Source of the DNA: Oidiodendron maius Zn
Taxonomy: Eukaryota; Ascomycota; Leotiomycetes; Myxotrichaceae
Length of the DNA stretch: 64,000 bases
Reading direction: 5' to 3'
Assembly: GCA_000827325.1 (NCBI GenBank)
Contig: KN832872.1
Location: 434,001 to 498,000 of the forward strand
Of the stretch, positions 31,848 to 42,715 are shown piece by piece. Made by a program: the position numbers and the translations under genes. The notes beneath the pieces are model-generated. The model had not been told where the DNA came from. It worked only from the letters and a program-made list of their open reading frames with translations, and did not search any database. Each line of letters begins with the position of its first letter. Position 1 is the first letter of the stretch.

Positions 31848-34011
31848 ATGACCATGACTTCGCGACAGCGACGCCCTCGGAGGAGATCGCACTCCTCGCC
31901 CATTTCCCGTGGCAACAAGACCAAGGACTTAGAGCCCCGAGTCTATTTCCGACAAGACGAGGTCCTAAAGCCCACTTCCACGAGTTTGGATCAGGACAAC
32001 TACCCTGTTTATCTTCTCGAAGCTGCCACGGTCTACACCCTGGATGGAGAGAGGATCGCAAATCTACTTGATGTCGGAGTGACGGGGAGGGTTGAGGTTC
32101 GTGGCCGGTTAACTATCTTACCAGACGAAACAGAGATATCTCATTGTAAATGATCTTGGCAGCTCGCTCAGTTGTAGCTCCTAACATTTACTAGTGCGGA
32201 CCCCGCATCATAATGGACAATGGCTCGCATTTTCATGCGATGCATTCTCCATTGGATGGGGACCAAGTGTGGTTTGGGCTCTGGGCGACCGCAAGTGGTT
32301 TGAGATCCAACCCTCATCCGAATACAAAGCGACATACGCACAGATGACAGAGGGCATTGCCATTTACTACTATCTAACCGAGCTTTATGAGCAGTTGGCT
32401 AAACAGCTCACCAGATACCCCATTGATAGCGTCTTCTTGCTGGTAAGCTCTCCTACCTTGTACTGCACAGTGGCCGGGGCTGATATTTTGCAGTATGCAG
32501 AACTTGAGGGTAGCAGCCTAAATGCAGATGTGATTCGCAAGAGAATCAAGAACCACGCCAGCTTCCTCCTGACACAGATGGTAAAGCGAGGCGCAAATGT
32601 CAACTGGATAAGCACTACCATATTCAAGTGGCTGATAGCAGAGTGCCCTGTAAGCAGAAACGTCCATTTGAAGGGAATGTCGAACTAACCTTTTCAGGAT
32701 ATACACCGCGCAGTCCTTGAAAAGAATGATCTAATGCTGGCTCCTATTTCCGATGCTCCTCTGCTTGGATCGGAGGTGCAGGTTGCTGTATCTGGAAGCT
32801 CTGGATACGGTAGCACACCAAAAGATTCGACTGACTCGAGATCGTCGCCTGTTGCAGAACAAGGCCGACGTCAGATTACTACTCAAGGGTCGCCATCTAC
32901 TGTGGAGGTAATCGTTCGTACCATGCAGGAACTAGTCAGAGATCATCAAAACCACGACAAGATCACAATAGCCACGGTGTGGACGGCACTTTATCACGAC
33001 CTGCAGGTAGAGTTGCCGCAAGCTAGAGTGATCCTCCGGTCCCATGCGCAACAGGTAGTAGACTTTCTTGACGAAGGCGTATGGGGCAATGCCCAGATCT
33101 ACAAGGATCTGTCAGTGGAAGCTGCGTTGTCTAATCCTTCTCAAGAGTCGAAGGAGTTAGCTCAGAGCTTGTCAAAATTACCAGAGAGATCTCGCAAGAA
33201 TCTTGCCGCAGGCGCGAGGGCCAAAGAGTTTGCAGAGTATGGACCTACAGCAATGACTATTAAACTCAAGCCTCGTAAGTCAGCTGTTTACCGCCGGCGG
33301 CCGGTCAAGAAATCTTTGACATTGAGCTTGGTTAACCGTGGTGCTACCAACGACAAGAGGCTCTCCTCAACTTCTCCGGAATCTGAAGCCGAGATTCATC
33401 CCACCCACGGCGGCAAAGCAGTTCCTCCGATACTGCGAGGCAAGAACGCTATCTTGCGCCCAAGTAGCACTACCCCTGCGCAATACAACACCGACGCCAG
33501 CTCTGGTCGATCTAGTAAGCTTGATCGCGACATTCCCGTTGGAATAGGCGGGCGCGGTAAGAAACGTAAAGCTATTGAACCCGAGATGGGTGATGTGTCA
33601 GATGATGAGATCATGTGGGATGCAATGGATGATGTCCTGCAGCATGAAGTCATGGATGATGCAGATGGAGACAATTTGGATATTAATCTAATCGATATTC
33701 CGCTGCCAAGCACTGATCCCACTGGGCCGAACGGCTCCTGGGTATGTCCGAAGGAGAACTGCAGCGCAATTATTCACGATACGGCAAGTGAAGGAGGAAA
33801 GCTCGCCATTCGGAAGCATCTGTACTCTCATGCTGATCCGCAGGTTATGCAGTATCTCGTGGAGACGGAAACCAAGAGGCATGGCGGCGTCGAGACCAAG
33901 TATCTGCTTGAAAAGATTCGGCAAATTGGTGCAAATAAGCGTATGGAAGAGGACGCTATGCAGTCAGGCAAACTAGAAACCGTCAAGCCGATTAAACGGG
34001 CTGGAGTATAA
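31848..34011 (+). CDS. RFTS-domain protein, probable Raf2/DIM-7-type heterochromatin factor
   Basis: Four exons: 31848-32145, 32195-32442, 32494-32649 and 32698-34011, 671 residues; introns of 49, 51 and 48 nt. Residues about 55-190 match the replication-foci-targeting fold of DNMT1: NYPVYLLEAATVYTLDGERI, LLDVGVTGRVEVRGRLTIL, VVWALGDRKWFEIQPSSEYK, AIYYYLTELYEQLAKQL. There is no methyltransferase domain. Near residue 585 a zinc-finger-like motif WVCPKENCSAIIHD continues to IRKHLYSHAD (C-x4-C..H-x3-H). RFTS plus a C-terminal zinc finger without a catalytic domain is the layout of S. pombe Raf2 in the Clr4 ligase complex (CLRC) and, by homology, Neurospora DIM-7. The role in H3K9 methylation is inference. 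The middle region is basic and probably disordered. Confidence 0.75.
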
Positions 34012-34401
34012 TATGGGCGGTAGGATCAAAAGGAGTTTGGCGACGGCGGGGTTTGGGGGTACTTAGTGTTGTTGCAGGAAATGATCCCAGTGCCTCTGCC
34101 GCATTCTAGGAATGAACGACACAATAAAAGAAATAATCTTACATATTGTGACACTCCCTTTACTGTCTGCTTTTGGCATTCTGAGATAGAATTCTCCACA
34201 ACACATGGCAGCTCGTCAGCTGTACATACGTCATGTCTTTCTAGGTTAAAGAGCGGCATCATGACCGATGCGCATAATATCAAGTGGTGAAGTATCCCTG
34301 GCCCGAAGAATATCCAAATACCAACATCAACGATAAGCCGTCCTACTCCGTCATCTTCAGTATCAAGACCCCATCGCACACACCGCAATTTCTGATTATC
34401 A
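34012..34401. other. Spacer beyond the DPM1 pseudogene
   Basis: 3' flank of the RFTS gene and what would be the tail of the decayed DPM1 copy. No intact gene; the 34026-34433 minus frame has no recognisable motif. Confidence 0.5.
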
Positions 34402-35141
34402 TTACTGCGATTCTCCGCGGATCCGGTCAACAAAGGAGATGAGTACCTCCGCTACTGTGCAGCCTATCGCCTTCGCACGCACCATTCTCTCTATTTGGAA
34501 GGTATACCCCGTGGATTCCGTGCTCTCGACCACCTTCTCCAGCACCCGGCGATTGTACAGGCGGAAGCGACCGGTCAAGTCGCTGACGTCTGGGCGCAGG
34601 ACCGTCTCCACGAAGAGGCTGGCACCGTGTGAGACCAACCTGCGCTTCAGGTCCTAGCACGGACCTCTCCATCTTCAGCATACTAGGTGCTAGTGATGAT
34701 GTTGTAGCCGCCGTTGGTGGAGAACGTCTTCTGCTACGCGATCATCTGGGCGATGAACGTCCGGTAGTTTGAGAAGTCGGCGTCTATGATGACGACAAAG
34801 TAGCCCATCACAAATTTCAGGCCATAGACATAAATCGTGCACAGGCCCAGCTTGCCAGCGCGCAGCTTCAGCACGACGTGTGGGGCGTAGGCCTTTAGCC
34901 AGCTGGTTTGGAACGATCTGCGTGCCATCGGTGGAGCCGTCGTCGCCCGATTATGAGTTCCCAGTCGACCATGCTGTTTGAAGGAGATGGTCAGTCTTAG
35001 GCCAGAAGCGGTAGAGGGGTGGAACGTAGGCTACCGTTCAGTAAATGTTTGGTTTGAGTAATTTGTGATGATAGGGAGGTTTCGACGTTTATGTAGGTTA
35101 GGAGCGTGATTTGAGTACTTACTTTTGGTAGCGCGGGGCAT
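34402..35141 (-). pseudogene. Decayed dolichol-phosphate mannosyltransferase (DPM1) copy
   Basis: In three reading frames the minus strand recovers DPM1 in order. From 35141 it reads MPRATKSKYSNHAPN, then RRNLPIIT and TFTE; past an intron-like stretch (GTAGCC..AACAG, about 35042-34976) it reads DWELII, DDGSTDGTQ and AKAYAPHVVLKLRAGKLGL, then GLKFVMGYFVVIIDADFSNY, FIAQMIA, NGGYNI, and finally VSHGASLFVETVLRPDVSDL and TGRFRLYNRRVLEKVVE through LISFVDRIRGESQ. The frame is broken several times: a shift around the DDGS block, TAG stops near 34731 and 34684, and another shift before VSHGAS. DPM1 is essential, so a working copy must exist elsewhere. Splice-like junctions suggest a DNA-level duplicate and not a retrocopy. 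Confidence 0.85.
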
Positions 35142-35573
35142 TTTGATTAATGGAGACGGAAGAACGGAAGAATTGAAGGTGAAGTGAATGTTGGGTAAAA
35201 CACTGTACATTCAATTGCCAAAACAGTGTGGTGGTCAATTCGGATTCTTCTCGTCTCCAAATATCCGGGTGTCGTACCTTGAGATATTTCGGGCCATCAA
35301 GGCGCGAGATACTGATTATATAATACATTTACAATGTTCAGGTCCCAACAGATCAGGGAAGGTAGCTGCACAGAGATAGAGTTTTGGCTTAGATGTTAAA
35401 GCGAGAGGCATTTGCTATTAATATTCATAGTTCTATCATATGGTTTTATGTTAAATGCATCTGAACAGCACTGAAAGCGAACATATGTAAGGAATTAAGG
35501 AAGGGTCGCTTAAAGTTCTCAATCCTCATTACGCCTGTATATACTCTAATAAGGAACATGAAAGCCAACCCAT
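35142..35573. other. Intergenic region
   Basis: Between the DPM1 pseudogene and the tRNA gene. AT-rich, no element recognised. Confidence 0.55.
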
Positions 35574-35659
35574 GGTTGTGTAGTGTAGCGGTTATCACAC
35601 TGGATTCTGATTGAATCTCTGAATGTTCCAGTGACCCCGGTTCGATTCCGGGCACGACC
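35574..35659 (+). tRNA. tRNA-Gln(CTG) with 15-nt intron
   Basis: Cloverleaf can be folded by eye: acceptor stem GGTTGTG/CACGACC (one GU pair), D arm GTG..CAC around TAGCGGTTAT, anticodon stem CTGGA/TCCAG, T arm CCCGG-TTCGATT-CCGGG. The anticodon loop starts TTCTGA, placing CTG at 35607-35609 (Gln). A 15-nt intron sits at the canonical place one base after the anticodon (35611-35625). T follows the acceptor stem; no CCA is encoded, as expected for a nuclear gene. Confidence 0.92.
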
Positions 35660-35903
35660 TGATATTTTTGCTTTTAAGAGTGAACTTTTGCTAGTCGTTA
35701 AGCAGGATTGCATTCTCTTTATGATTTTTCTTATTTTCCGCTCGCTTGTGAGTTGACATCCGGTTAGCTGCGTGACTGAGGTTTCAAGGGTTTCCCGTTC
35801 CGCTGACATAAAGTCAACAACACACCTCTCCTTTGCACCAGGGAATGATTATGGACAAGCGTTCTAACAATGCTGGTGATATGTATATTTTTACATGGTG
35901 GTC

Positions 35904-37143
35904 TCATTTCAACATTGCAAATCCTCTTTGCTTTCCCATACACCCTCGACGGACAATTGACAACACTCTCGACGATGATGCTACGAGACCCAAGCGCATC
36001 GTCTTTCCGATTGCTTTTGTCTTGTTCTTTAAGTCTTTTATCAGATGTACAGCCCTCTATCCATATTGTGGTCAGTTAAGACACTTGACAAGAATAGAAC
36101 ACGAAGAGAGTACGTACCTTTCTTTCGCCTAACAATGGGACTTCAGTGTTATTAGAGACCGGAGAAGGGACCAGCCCTTCGACGTAACCGGATACGATTG
36201 TCCATAGCAGAACCGCGCTCATGGTTTCTTTCCCCAATCCGCATTTCCCCCCAGTCCTTAGCTTTTGATTCTCTGGTCCCCGAGGAAGCTCTCCAAACAA
36301 CCTCTGCTCCGATTCTACCTTTGGAATTCTCAGGAAAGGAAAGATCTTTCCTAGGCCAGACCTGACGAGGAGTTTATAGCCAAGACCACTCATAGGTTTG
36401 GTCTGGGGTGGAGGCGCAGAAGAAGGATTAGCGTCGCTGCCGGCGCCACATCCACAACGATTCAGTATCGTGGCATCTAATTTCTGCAAGAAAGGTCTAA
36501 TGGTATATGTCGATACTTTCCACATAACGCCGGACTTTCTCTTATCTCTCTCATTATTTTTCTCTTGTTCAGATTCATATGTGGCGTTGTCATGGCCCAT
36601 GTCCCGATAATTCAGTGGCTCTGAAAATATCTCGACATCCCAGCCATACTCTTCCAAAAATGCCAGGTACAGCGGGCCTGGAGAGGAGAGGGGAAATCGT
36701 AAGTCCGTATTGACTCTATTATTACGATGCCGGCTCGCGCACGTTGAGGGGCGGTAGCCAGTATCATGGGTTGAGATGGCCAAAGTGTCTACCCTCGGCT
36801 GTTGAATTGGTGGTGCTTGTCCTTGTCGTGCTGCGCAATACTTCCTCTTCCGCTCTAGGAGCAAATTTTCTTCGTGCCAGACTGAGGAGTCTGTTGGTAC
36901 CAGCCACCCATTTTGAATCCGAGAATCGAAGAGGACGGCCGATGGCAGGAAGCGGGAGAGGATGTAGTCGTTACAGATGCCGGAAGCGTGGAGACAGAAG
37001 AATTGGCGGAGGCCGGGTGATGTCTGGGCGAGGGCGAGGAATGTGCTGGGACCTGGCAGGAAGGAGACGATACGGAGGAGCAGCTCAGGAGGGATAGAGG
37101 TCAAGGAAGGGGAATTCTGTGTTGAGCACGTGACCTGCATCAT
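35904..37143 (-). CDS. F-box protein
   Basis: Exon 1 37143-36118 and a proposed exon 2 36056-35904, joined over a 61-nt intron (GTACGT..GATAG with TTAACTGAC branch-like sequence), giving about 392 residues; without the intron the frame would end at 36076. An F-box stands near the N-terminus: SLTSIPPELLLRIVSFLPGP followed by STFLALAQTSPGLRQFFCLH. Such proteins bind Skp1 and recruit substrates to SCF ubiquitin ligases. The rest has no substrate-binding repeat that I recognise; it contains PGPLYLAFLEEYGWDVEIF, a Pro-rich low-complexity patch and a basic C-terminus (KRAVHLIKDLKNKTKAIGK). The target is unknown. Confidence 0.75.
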
Positions 37144-38428
37144 GAAATTCCCAGGTGAATACTCGAGAAAGGGCGGATGGAGTGGACCAGCATCTCAGCA
37201 TCCTGAAGACTGGTGTTTGGATTCCCTTATATGCCATTATCGTCGTCGTCGATGACTCTGCCCTCGATGGCTCCGTGTTTTCTGATGTCAATATCACGTG
37301 ACCAAGCTCTGGTCGGCGGGGTTCGCGCGGTGTTTCACGATAAAAAAGGGGCCCAAGACGATTGGCGAGAAGACACGGCGATGCGCCAGGGCCGGACGAG
37401 CTGCACATCGATGGGCTGGAGGAGGGATTGCAACAGGCAAAGAGGGCATTCTCGTTGGCCGGGGCGAGTAGATCGTGTGCCATACCCAGAGGACGAGGGA
37501 ACGCGGGCGATTGGCATCTTGGATGCACTATTGGATTGCTGATCACGGAAGTTGGGTTTGGTCGTTCACCACCCACGGCCCTTCTCGTTGGCCGTCTTTA
37601 TTGGTACTCGTAATCGGGCCAGCCGAGGTCTCCATAGCAGGTACCTGTGGCACCTCCTGTCTTGGCGCCGGGATGGGGTACCCCCGATGCCCCGTCCCAG
37701 CCACAGGATTGCACGGGGTACCTGCAGTAGCAGTTATCGTACGCAGCTCAAACAGATGGTCCTACAACGTCGTATCACCTCATGGTGCTGTGGTGGTCGT
37801 CGCGAAGGGTCGCTGCCATTGTTCTTGTCTTGCACACAATCCGCTCATTCATTCATTCATTCATACATTCGCTCACTCATCCACCGCCCTCCATTGTGCT
37901 TGTGTACGTACGCCGTGTCTCTACCCTACCATCGAGGAGTTCCATCTATCTACTCCCGACACCGTCTCCCCTGCCCCGAGACCCTGAATGATGTGCCACA
38001 TTCGACCCTCCCGGCTCGACTGAAGGATCCCCAATCTCCACCAACCGTCTCTTCTCTCTCCCTTCTTTTCTTTCTTCTCCTTCCCCTCTACCATCTCAGC
38101 GTCGTCATCATCGCCGTCACCGTCGCTCACTCGTTTATCAATCCGCACACGGTCGATTCCTTCGCAGGCGGAGATCGACTCGTGCTTGTCGCGATCTGAT
38201 TGTCGGCCGACGCCCTCGACGCACACGCCCGACCGGCCCCTCACGGCACGCACTCACTATCATCACAACAATCCTTTACACAATTCCAGGGCATACTGAG
38301 GGTATAGCATCTCGATCATTAACTCTACCGCTCTCGAGGTACACCGCCGACACCTCACACACTCTCTTGCAACCCCCCTACAACTCTTTGGCTGGACCAT
38401 CTCCTTTGACAACCCCAACACTCTCATA
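37144..38428. other. Long divergent promoter of the F-box and KCH genes
   Basis: 1.29 kb. It holds CACGTG at 37295-37300, a CATT tetranucleotide run around 37845-37870, and a long CT-rich stretch (37870-38230) that is probably the KCH leader. The open frames on both strands (for example 37085-37576 minus and 37552-38199 plus) are low complexity and not supported. Confidence 0.6.
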
Positions 38429-40538
38429 ATGCTCTGGTCACGGAGGGTTAAGAAGGACGACATCAGAGCGGACCAAAAATGGGATTTTATTGTACGTGGT
38501 GATGGCTTTCACTAGCATGGAACAGTCTTGATATACATCTGTTACTCCTACTAATACCACTGCAGAGTCTGAACGACTTTAAATCCACCTCCTGCCTCAC
38601 TCCCTTAGCATATGGCTACCTCCTAGTCTCTCTCGTGATCTCAGCCGCCGTCTATGCTGTCGACATCTTCACTGCTGTCAATCTCCTCGCGTTCGATCGC
38701 TGGTCCGGCGAAATCAAACCCGTCATCTCGTTCGATATCTCCAAATGGATATTCTCAGCATGTATCATTGCATCCCTCGTTAACTTGGCCTTTGAACATC
38801 TTCGTGCATGGCACGTCATGAGACGTGGCGCCGTCGCCGAGAGCTACTTGGACTCTCTGGCTGTCAGACTCGAGTGTATCCGTATGGGAGAGAATGGACG
38901 AGGATGGAAGCGATTCCTAGTCTTCGCCGAATTAACTAAGAGCAGGAAGGGCGCTGAATTCGTTGCCCTCTTTACCTACTTTTCATTCCAAGGTGAGCCC
39001 CAACTGTGCAGGAACCTAGCACGTAGCTAACTGTCGCAGCCTGGATTCGAATCATCGTCTGCCAAGGACCGCAAAAGGTCATAAACGCCTTAACTCTTTG
39101 GTCTGTCCTCAAGGCGAACCTCGATCCCTCGGCCAAGAATGTTGGCCAGGGCTTTATCCAATTCTTCAAGAACATAGGGATCCTCGCAAGCCTAGATCAC
39201 CAACAAGCTGTCATCCTGAGCGGCATGCTCTTCACCTTGGTCATCTGGGTCTTCAGTGCCCTCTCACTCATGCTCGCCGCGCTCTTCTTTGTATTCTTCC
39301 TCTGGCATTACATTCCTAATTCTGATGGAGGACTGTCTGGCTACTGTGAGCGAAAGATCAATACTCGATTGGCTGAGATTGTGTCGGACAAAGTCAACAA
39401 GGCCCTAGAAGAGGAAGAGAGGAAGCGAAGGAAGGCAGACCAGAAGGCCATGCGCAAAGGCGAGAAGCCGGCATATGGAAGACAAGCAACCCTTCCCACT
39501 CTCTTCGATGCAAAAGACGACAAACTCCCAGGCATGCCTATGCTCAATCGCAACGATACGACACCGACGCTGCCTCTGTATACTTCGCGGCCTGGCACAC
39601 CCAGCTCAGCTCTACCTGCTTTCGAATTAAATGAATTGGACAAGAATCGACCATATGCTTCTAGACAAGGCACGGGAACTTCTTACACGTCAAATGCTCC
39701 CCTCCTGAGCAATGCATCAGATATGGGTTTCGATCGAACCGCATCTCCCATTTCCCCTCTCCCCCCCCTCAACACAAATGTCATGCCACTCGCACCTCAA
39801 CGGTCTATGACCGGTAATTCTACTTCCAGCCAGTGGAATAACAACTCTCCCGTTGGCCTACCACGCGGTCCGCCACGAATGACAACCCCGTTGAGCGATA
39901 GAGGATACACTCAGTCTCCTATCTCCTACAGCGATAGCCGGAGCCTACAAAGTCCACCGACGCCAGTGGATTCGTATGGTAGACCAATGCCACGCGCTGT
40001 CGGCGATTTGAGATCCAACACCCCTCTGGGGCCTCCCACAAGCACGGGCGTAAGAACGCCATTCGATCCTTACTCTCCTGCTGCGCGCTCCTCGCCTGCG
40101 CCTTCGGGACCTACATCAGACTACGGCCGCTCCAGTCCCGCATCGGGACTGTCCGCCTCTCGTTCGCCTCCTCCAACTAATAACAATACAAGCTACGTCG
40201 CCTACAACCCGAGCCAACGACCCCCACCCTCTTCTACACCCTCCAATTCATCACCTTCACTAGGTCAGCCATACCGGAGCATGACAGATCCTGCCTCTCG
40301 TCCCCCTCCAACCGACTACTTCTCAAGCGGTCCGCAGAGGAGTGCCACGGGACTGGATGAGAGCGCCATGAATGGTCCTCGAGGAAACCCCAATATTGCC
40401 AGGATAAGGGAAGGCCCAGCTCGACTCGCAAGTCCAGCGCCCTATGTCAATAACTTCAACGGCAGAGGGAGTCCGCAAGGGTACAACCCAGGCGGAGCTA
40501 ATTCTCCGAGTCCACCTAGAGATCCATACTATCGATAA
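38429..40538 (+). CDS. KCH-type fungal potassium transport protein
   Basis: Three exons: 38429-38491, 38566-38992 and 39040-40538, 662 residues; introns of 74 and 47 nt. The joined N-terminus runs ADQKWDFISLNDFKSTSCLT, then membrane segments around YGYLLVSLVISAAVYAVDIF, WIFSACIIASLVNLAFEHLR, FVALFTYFSFQAWIRIIVC and VILSGMLFTLVIWVFSALSL. The block TAVNLLAFDRWSGEIKPVIS and the ending HYIPNSDGGLSGYCERKINT are typical of the fungal Kch1/Kch2 family, which supports low-affinity potassium uptake linked to calcium signalling in yeast pheromone response. The last about 330 residues are a Ser/Pro/Thr-rich cytosolic tail, probably disordered and phosphorylated. Confidence 0.9.
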
Positions 40539-41131
40539 TCTCAGATCGAGGAGGATTACGGGGATATTCGATTGGCGGAATCTGTATATTGCGACGCGAT
40601 ATGAAAGGCTCTCATTTCAATTGGATCGGCGAAAGGGCGTCTAGTGAGCGACTGTTTATAATGGGCTTTATATTTGTGAAGGTCCTGGAGAATTCCGGAT
40701 TAATGGCATATTTCCTTTGTCAGATGAGCTGAGAATAACTATGATAGATACCTTGTTCGGGAATGGACACCTTTTTCCATTCAATGTAACAATTTGAATC
40801 GACTGCTGTGAAGACAACAAATTGTATTCCTCGTAGTCAGCGCAGCCCATGTATGTCCTTCTAATATTGTCTTGAGCGTAAGGCGTAGAAATATAACTTG
40901 ACGAGGACCATATACATAGTACCGAGAAGTTCCAGCGCAGATGTCAGTGTGGATTCTCCAAGTCAGTATAAAATGAAAATTACTGAATTCGTAAACATCT
41001 CCACGATGTAAAGTAGCTAGCTATCCTCTGATCCTAACTCCATATGAACACCCACTTCTCAGTAACTCCCGTTTCATGCCAGGTTTAATAACGCCACCCA
41101 TGGGTAAAAGAAGTCTCAGTACATCCATCCC
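40539..41131. other. Intergenic region between convergent genes
   Basis: 3' flanks of the KCH gene and LST8. AT-rich, no gene or clear repeat recognised. Confidence 0.6.
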
Positions 41132-42428
41132 TTAACGAGCCTCAGAGTAATCATTAAGCGCCACGCAGACCAGTCCTATAGTTCATATCAGACGATGCGG
41201 GACGTCAAGCTAGGAAGGGGAGAGTGGAAGGGGAGAGTAGAAGAGGAGGCTGTACATACCCCGATGATGGCCGTTATACTGCCTAATAATCTGCTCGCTA
41301 TGCAGCTCCCACAGGCGCGCATAGTGATCACTACACGCAGTAACCAAGTACGCCGAGTCGGCTGAGAATGCACAGTCCCAGACCCAGCGCTGGTGGCCAG
41401 TTAACGTGCTCTCGAGCTTGAACGGGCGCGCCTCGGACGTAGCCGCCTGGCCTGGTGCCGGGACCATGGACTCGAGATCTTTAACCTCCCAGATCTTGGC
41501 GGTGTGGTCGGCGCTGCAGGTCGCGAGGTGCTTAACGTCCGGAGAGAGTAGCACGCGCGTGATGTACTGTGCATGAGCCTTAAAGTGTGTTATGGGCATA
41601 AGCTGCGTCTTCTCACGGTACTGCAGGAGGTGCCAGACGTAGACGCTACCCTGCAGGGAGGAGGGAAGGTTAGTGTTTGTATAACGTCTCTCTATGGCAT
41701 TAAAGAACATACTGAGTTTGTGCCAGCGCAGAGGGTGGAGCCGTCACTAGCGACAGTCACGCTGGACACGGACACATCCTCTTCCGGGATCAGCTGGTGC
41801 GAGCAGTTGTTCTCGGCCAGGTCCCAGATGCGAACGCTGCCTCCACGATCACAGCTTATGATCTCGCCCTGGTTAGGGTGGATCACGACATCATTGACGG
41901 GACAGCCGTGAGAGTAGCTTCTCTGGACAGTTCCGCTGCGTGTCTCCCATATCTTCACTGTGCCATCCTCAGAGCTGGTGACCATCCACTTTCCCTCGCA
42001 GTGGAAGGCAATGCCAGTGATGTTACCCGTATGACCTTCAAAACTGAGTAGAGGGTTAGGGTTCGTCGACTTGATGTCGTAGAGCTTGACCGTGTGGTGG
42101 CCGGCAGCGGCCAAGAAGCGCTTATCGGGAGATATGCATAGTCTATTGACTTGAGAGTCTGGGTGTTGGATAGTTCGAGAGCAGATTCCAGAGAGAGCCT
42201 CCCAGAACCTGAGGTAGGCGCGGGGTCAGTAACGCTCCGGGGGGGAGGAGAACTTAGATCGGACATACCGAATGGTATGATCATACCCAGCTGTCACAAG
42301 AATAGTGTAAGTCGTAGATTCAGTATTGTAATAACACGCCATCTTGTAGAACAGAGCGCGACCTGGCGCTTGAACGAAGGGAACAAGAAGAGAGAGGAAA
42401 CGTTACCGGTACAGAGAATCACAGACAT
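41132..42428 (-). CDS. LST8: TOR complex subunit LST8 (WD40 protein)
   Basis: Five exons: 42428-42407 (22 nt), 42290-42269 (22 nt), 42208-41713, 41650-41260 and 41175-41132, 324 residues. Both first exons are micro-exons; joined they give MSVILCTAGYDHTIRFWEAL, matching the conserved Lst8 start. Seven WD repeats cover the protein: TIQHPDSQVNRLCISPDKR, SFEGHTGNITGIAF, WMVTSSEDGTVKIWE, NDVVIHPNQGEIISCDRGG, HLATCSADHTAKIWE, GHQRWVWDCAFSADSAYLVT and IIRQYNGHHRGLVCVALND. Lst8 binds the TOR kinase domain in TORC1 and TORC2. The introns (116, 60, 62 and 84 nt) all have GT..AG ends and every join is required by frame. Confidence 0.95.
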
Positions 42429-42715
42429 TCTTTAGAGGGTGGGTTAAGGTATAAAGAGAAGAGGGCAGTCACGATTGAGTTCGCATGTTTTATGTGCCAC
42501 GTCTCACTCACTCATTCCTCCTGGCACGCGATGGGAAGTGGTGAAGCTTAAGTTGAGGTAAATATGACGGCGGCCCTCTAGACGACGTCGAGCTCGCTTC
42601 GTCTAAATATTACTAGGGCATGGGATGCAGTAAGATCCGATACCCCTCCATAGATCCCAGCTTAACTTCGCCTTTCGCAGGCAAAACAAGCTACAGTACA
42701 TATGACGACCGAAGA

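Noticed and set aside
37085-38253. Several long frames in the F-box/KCH spacer
   Set aside because: CT-rich low-complexity leader sequence gives open frames on both strands; no motif.
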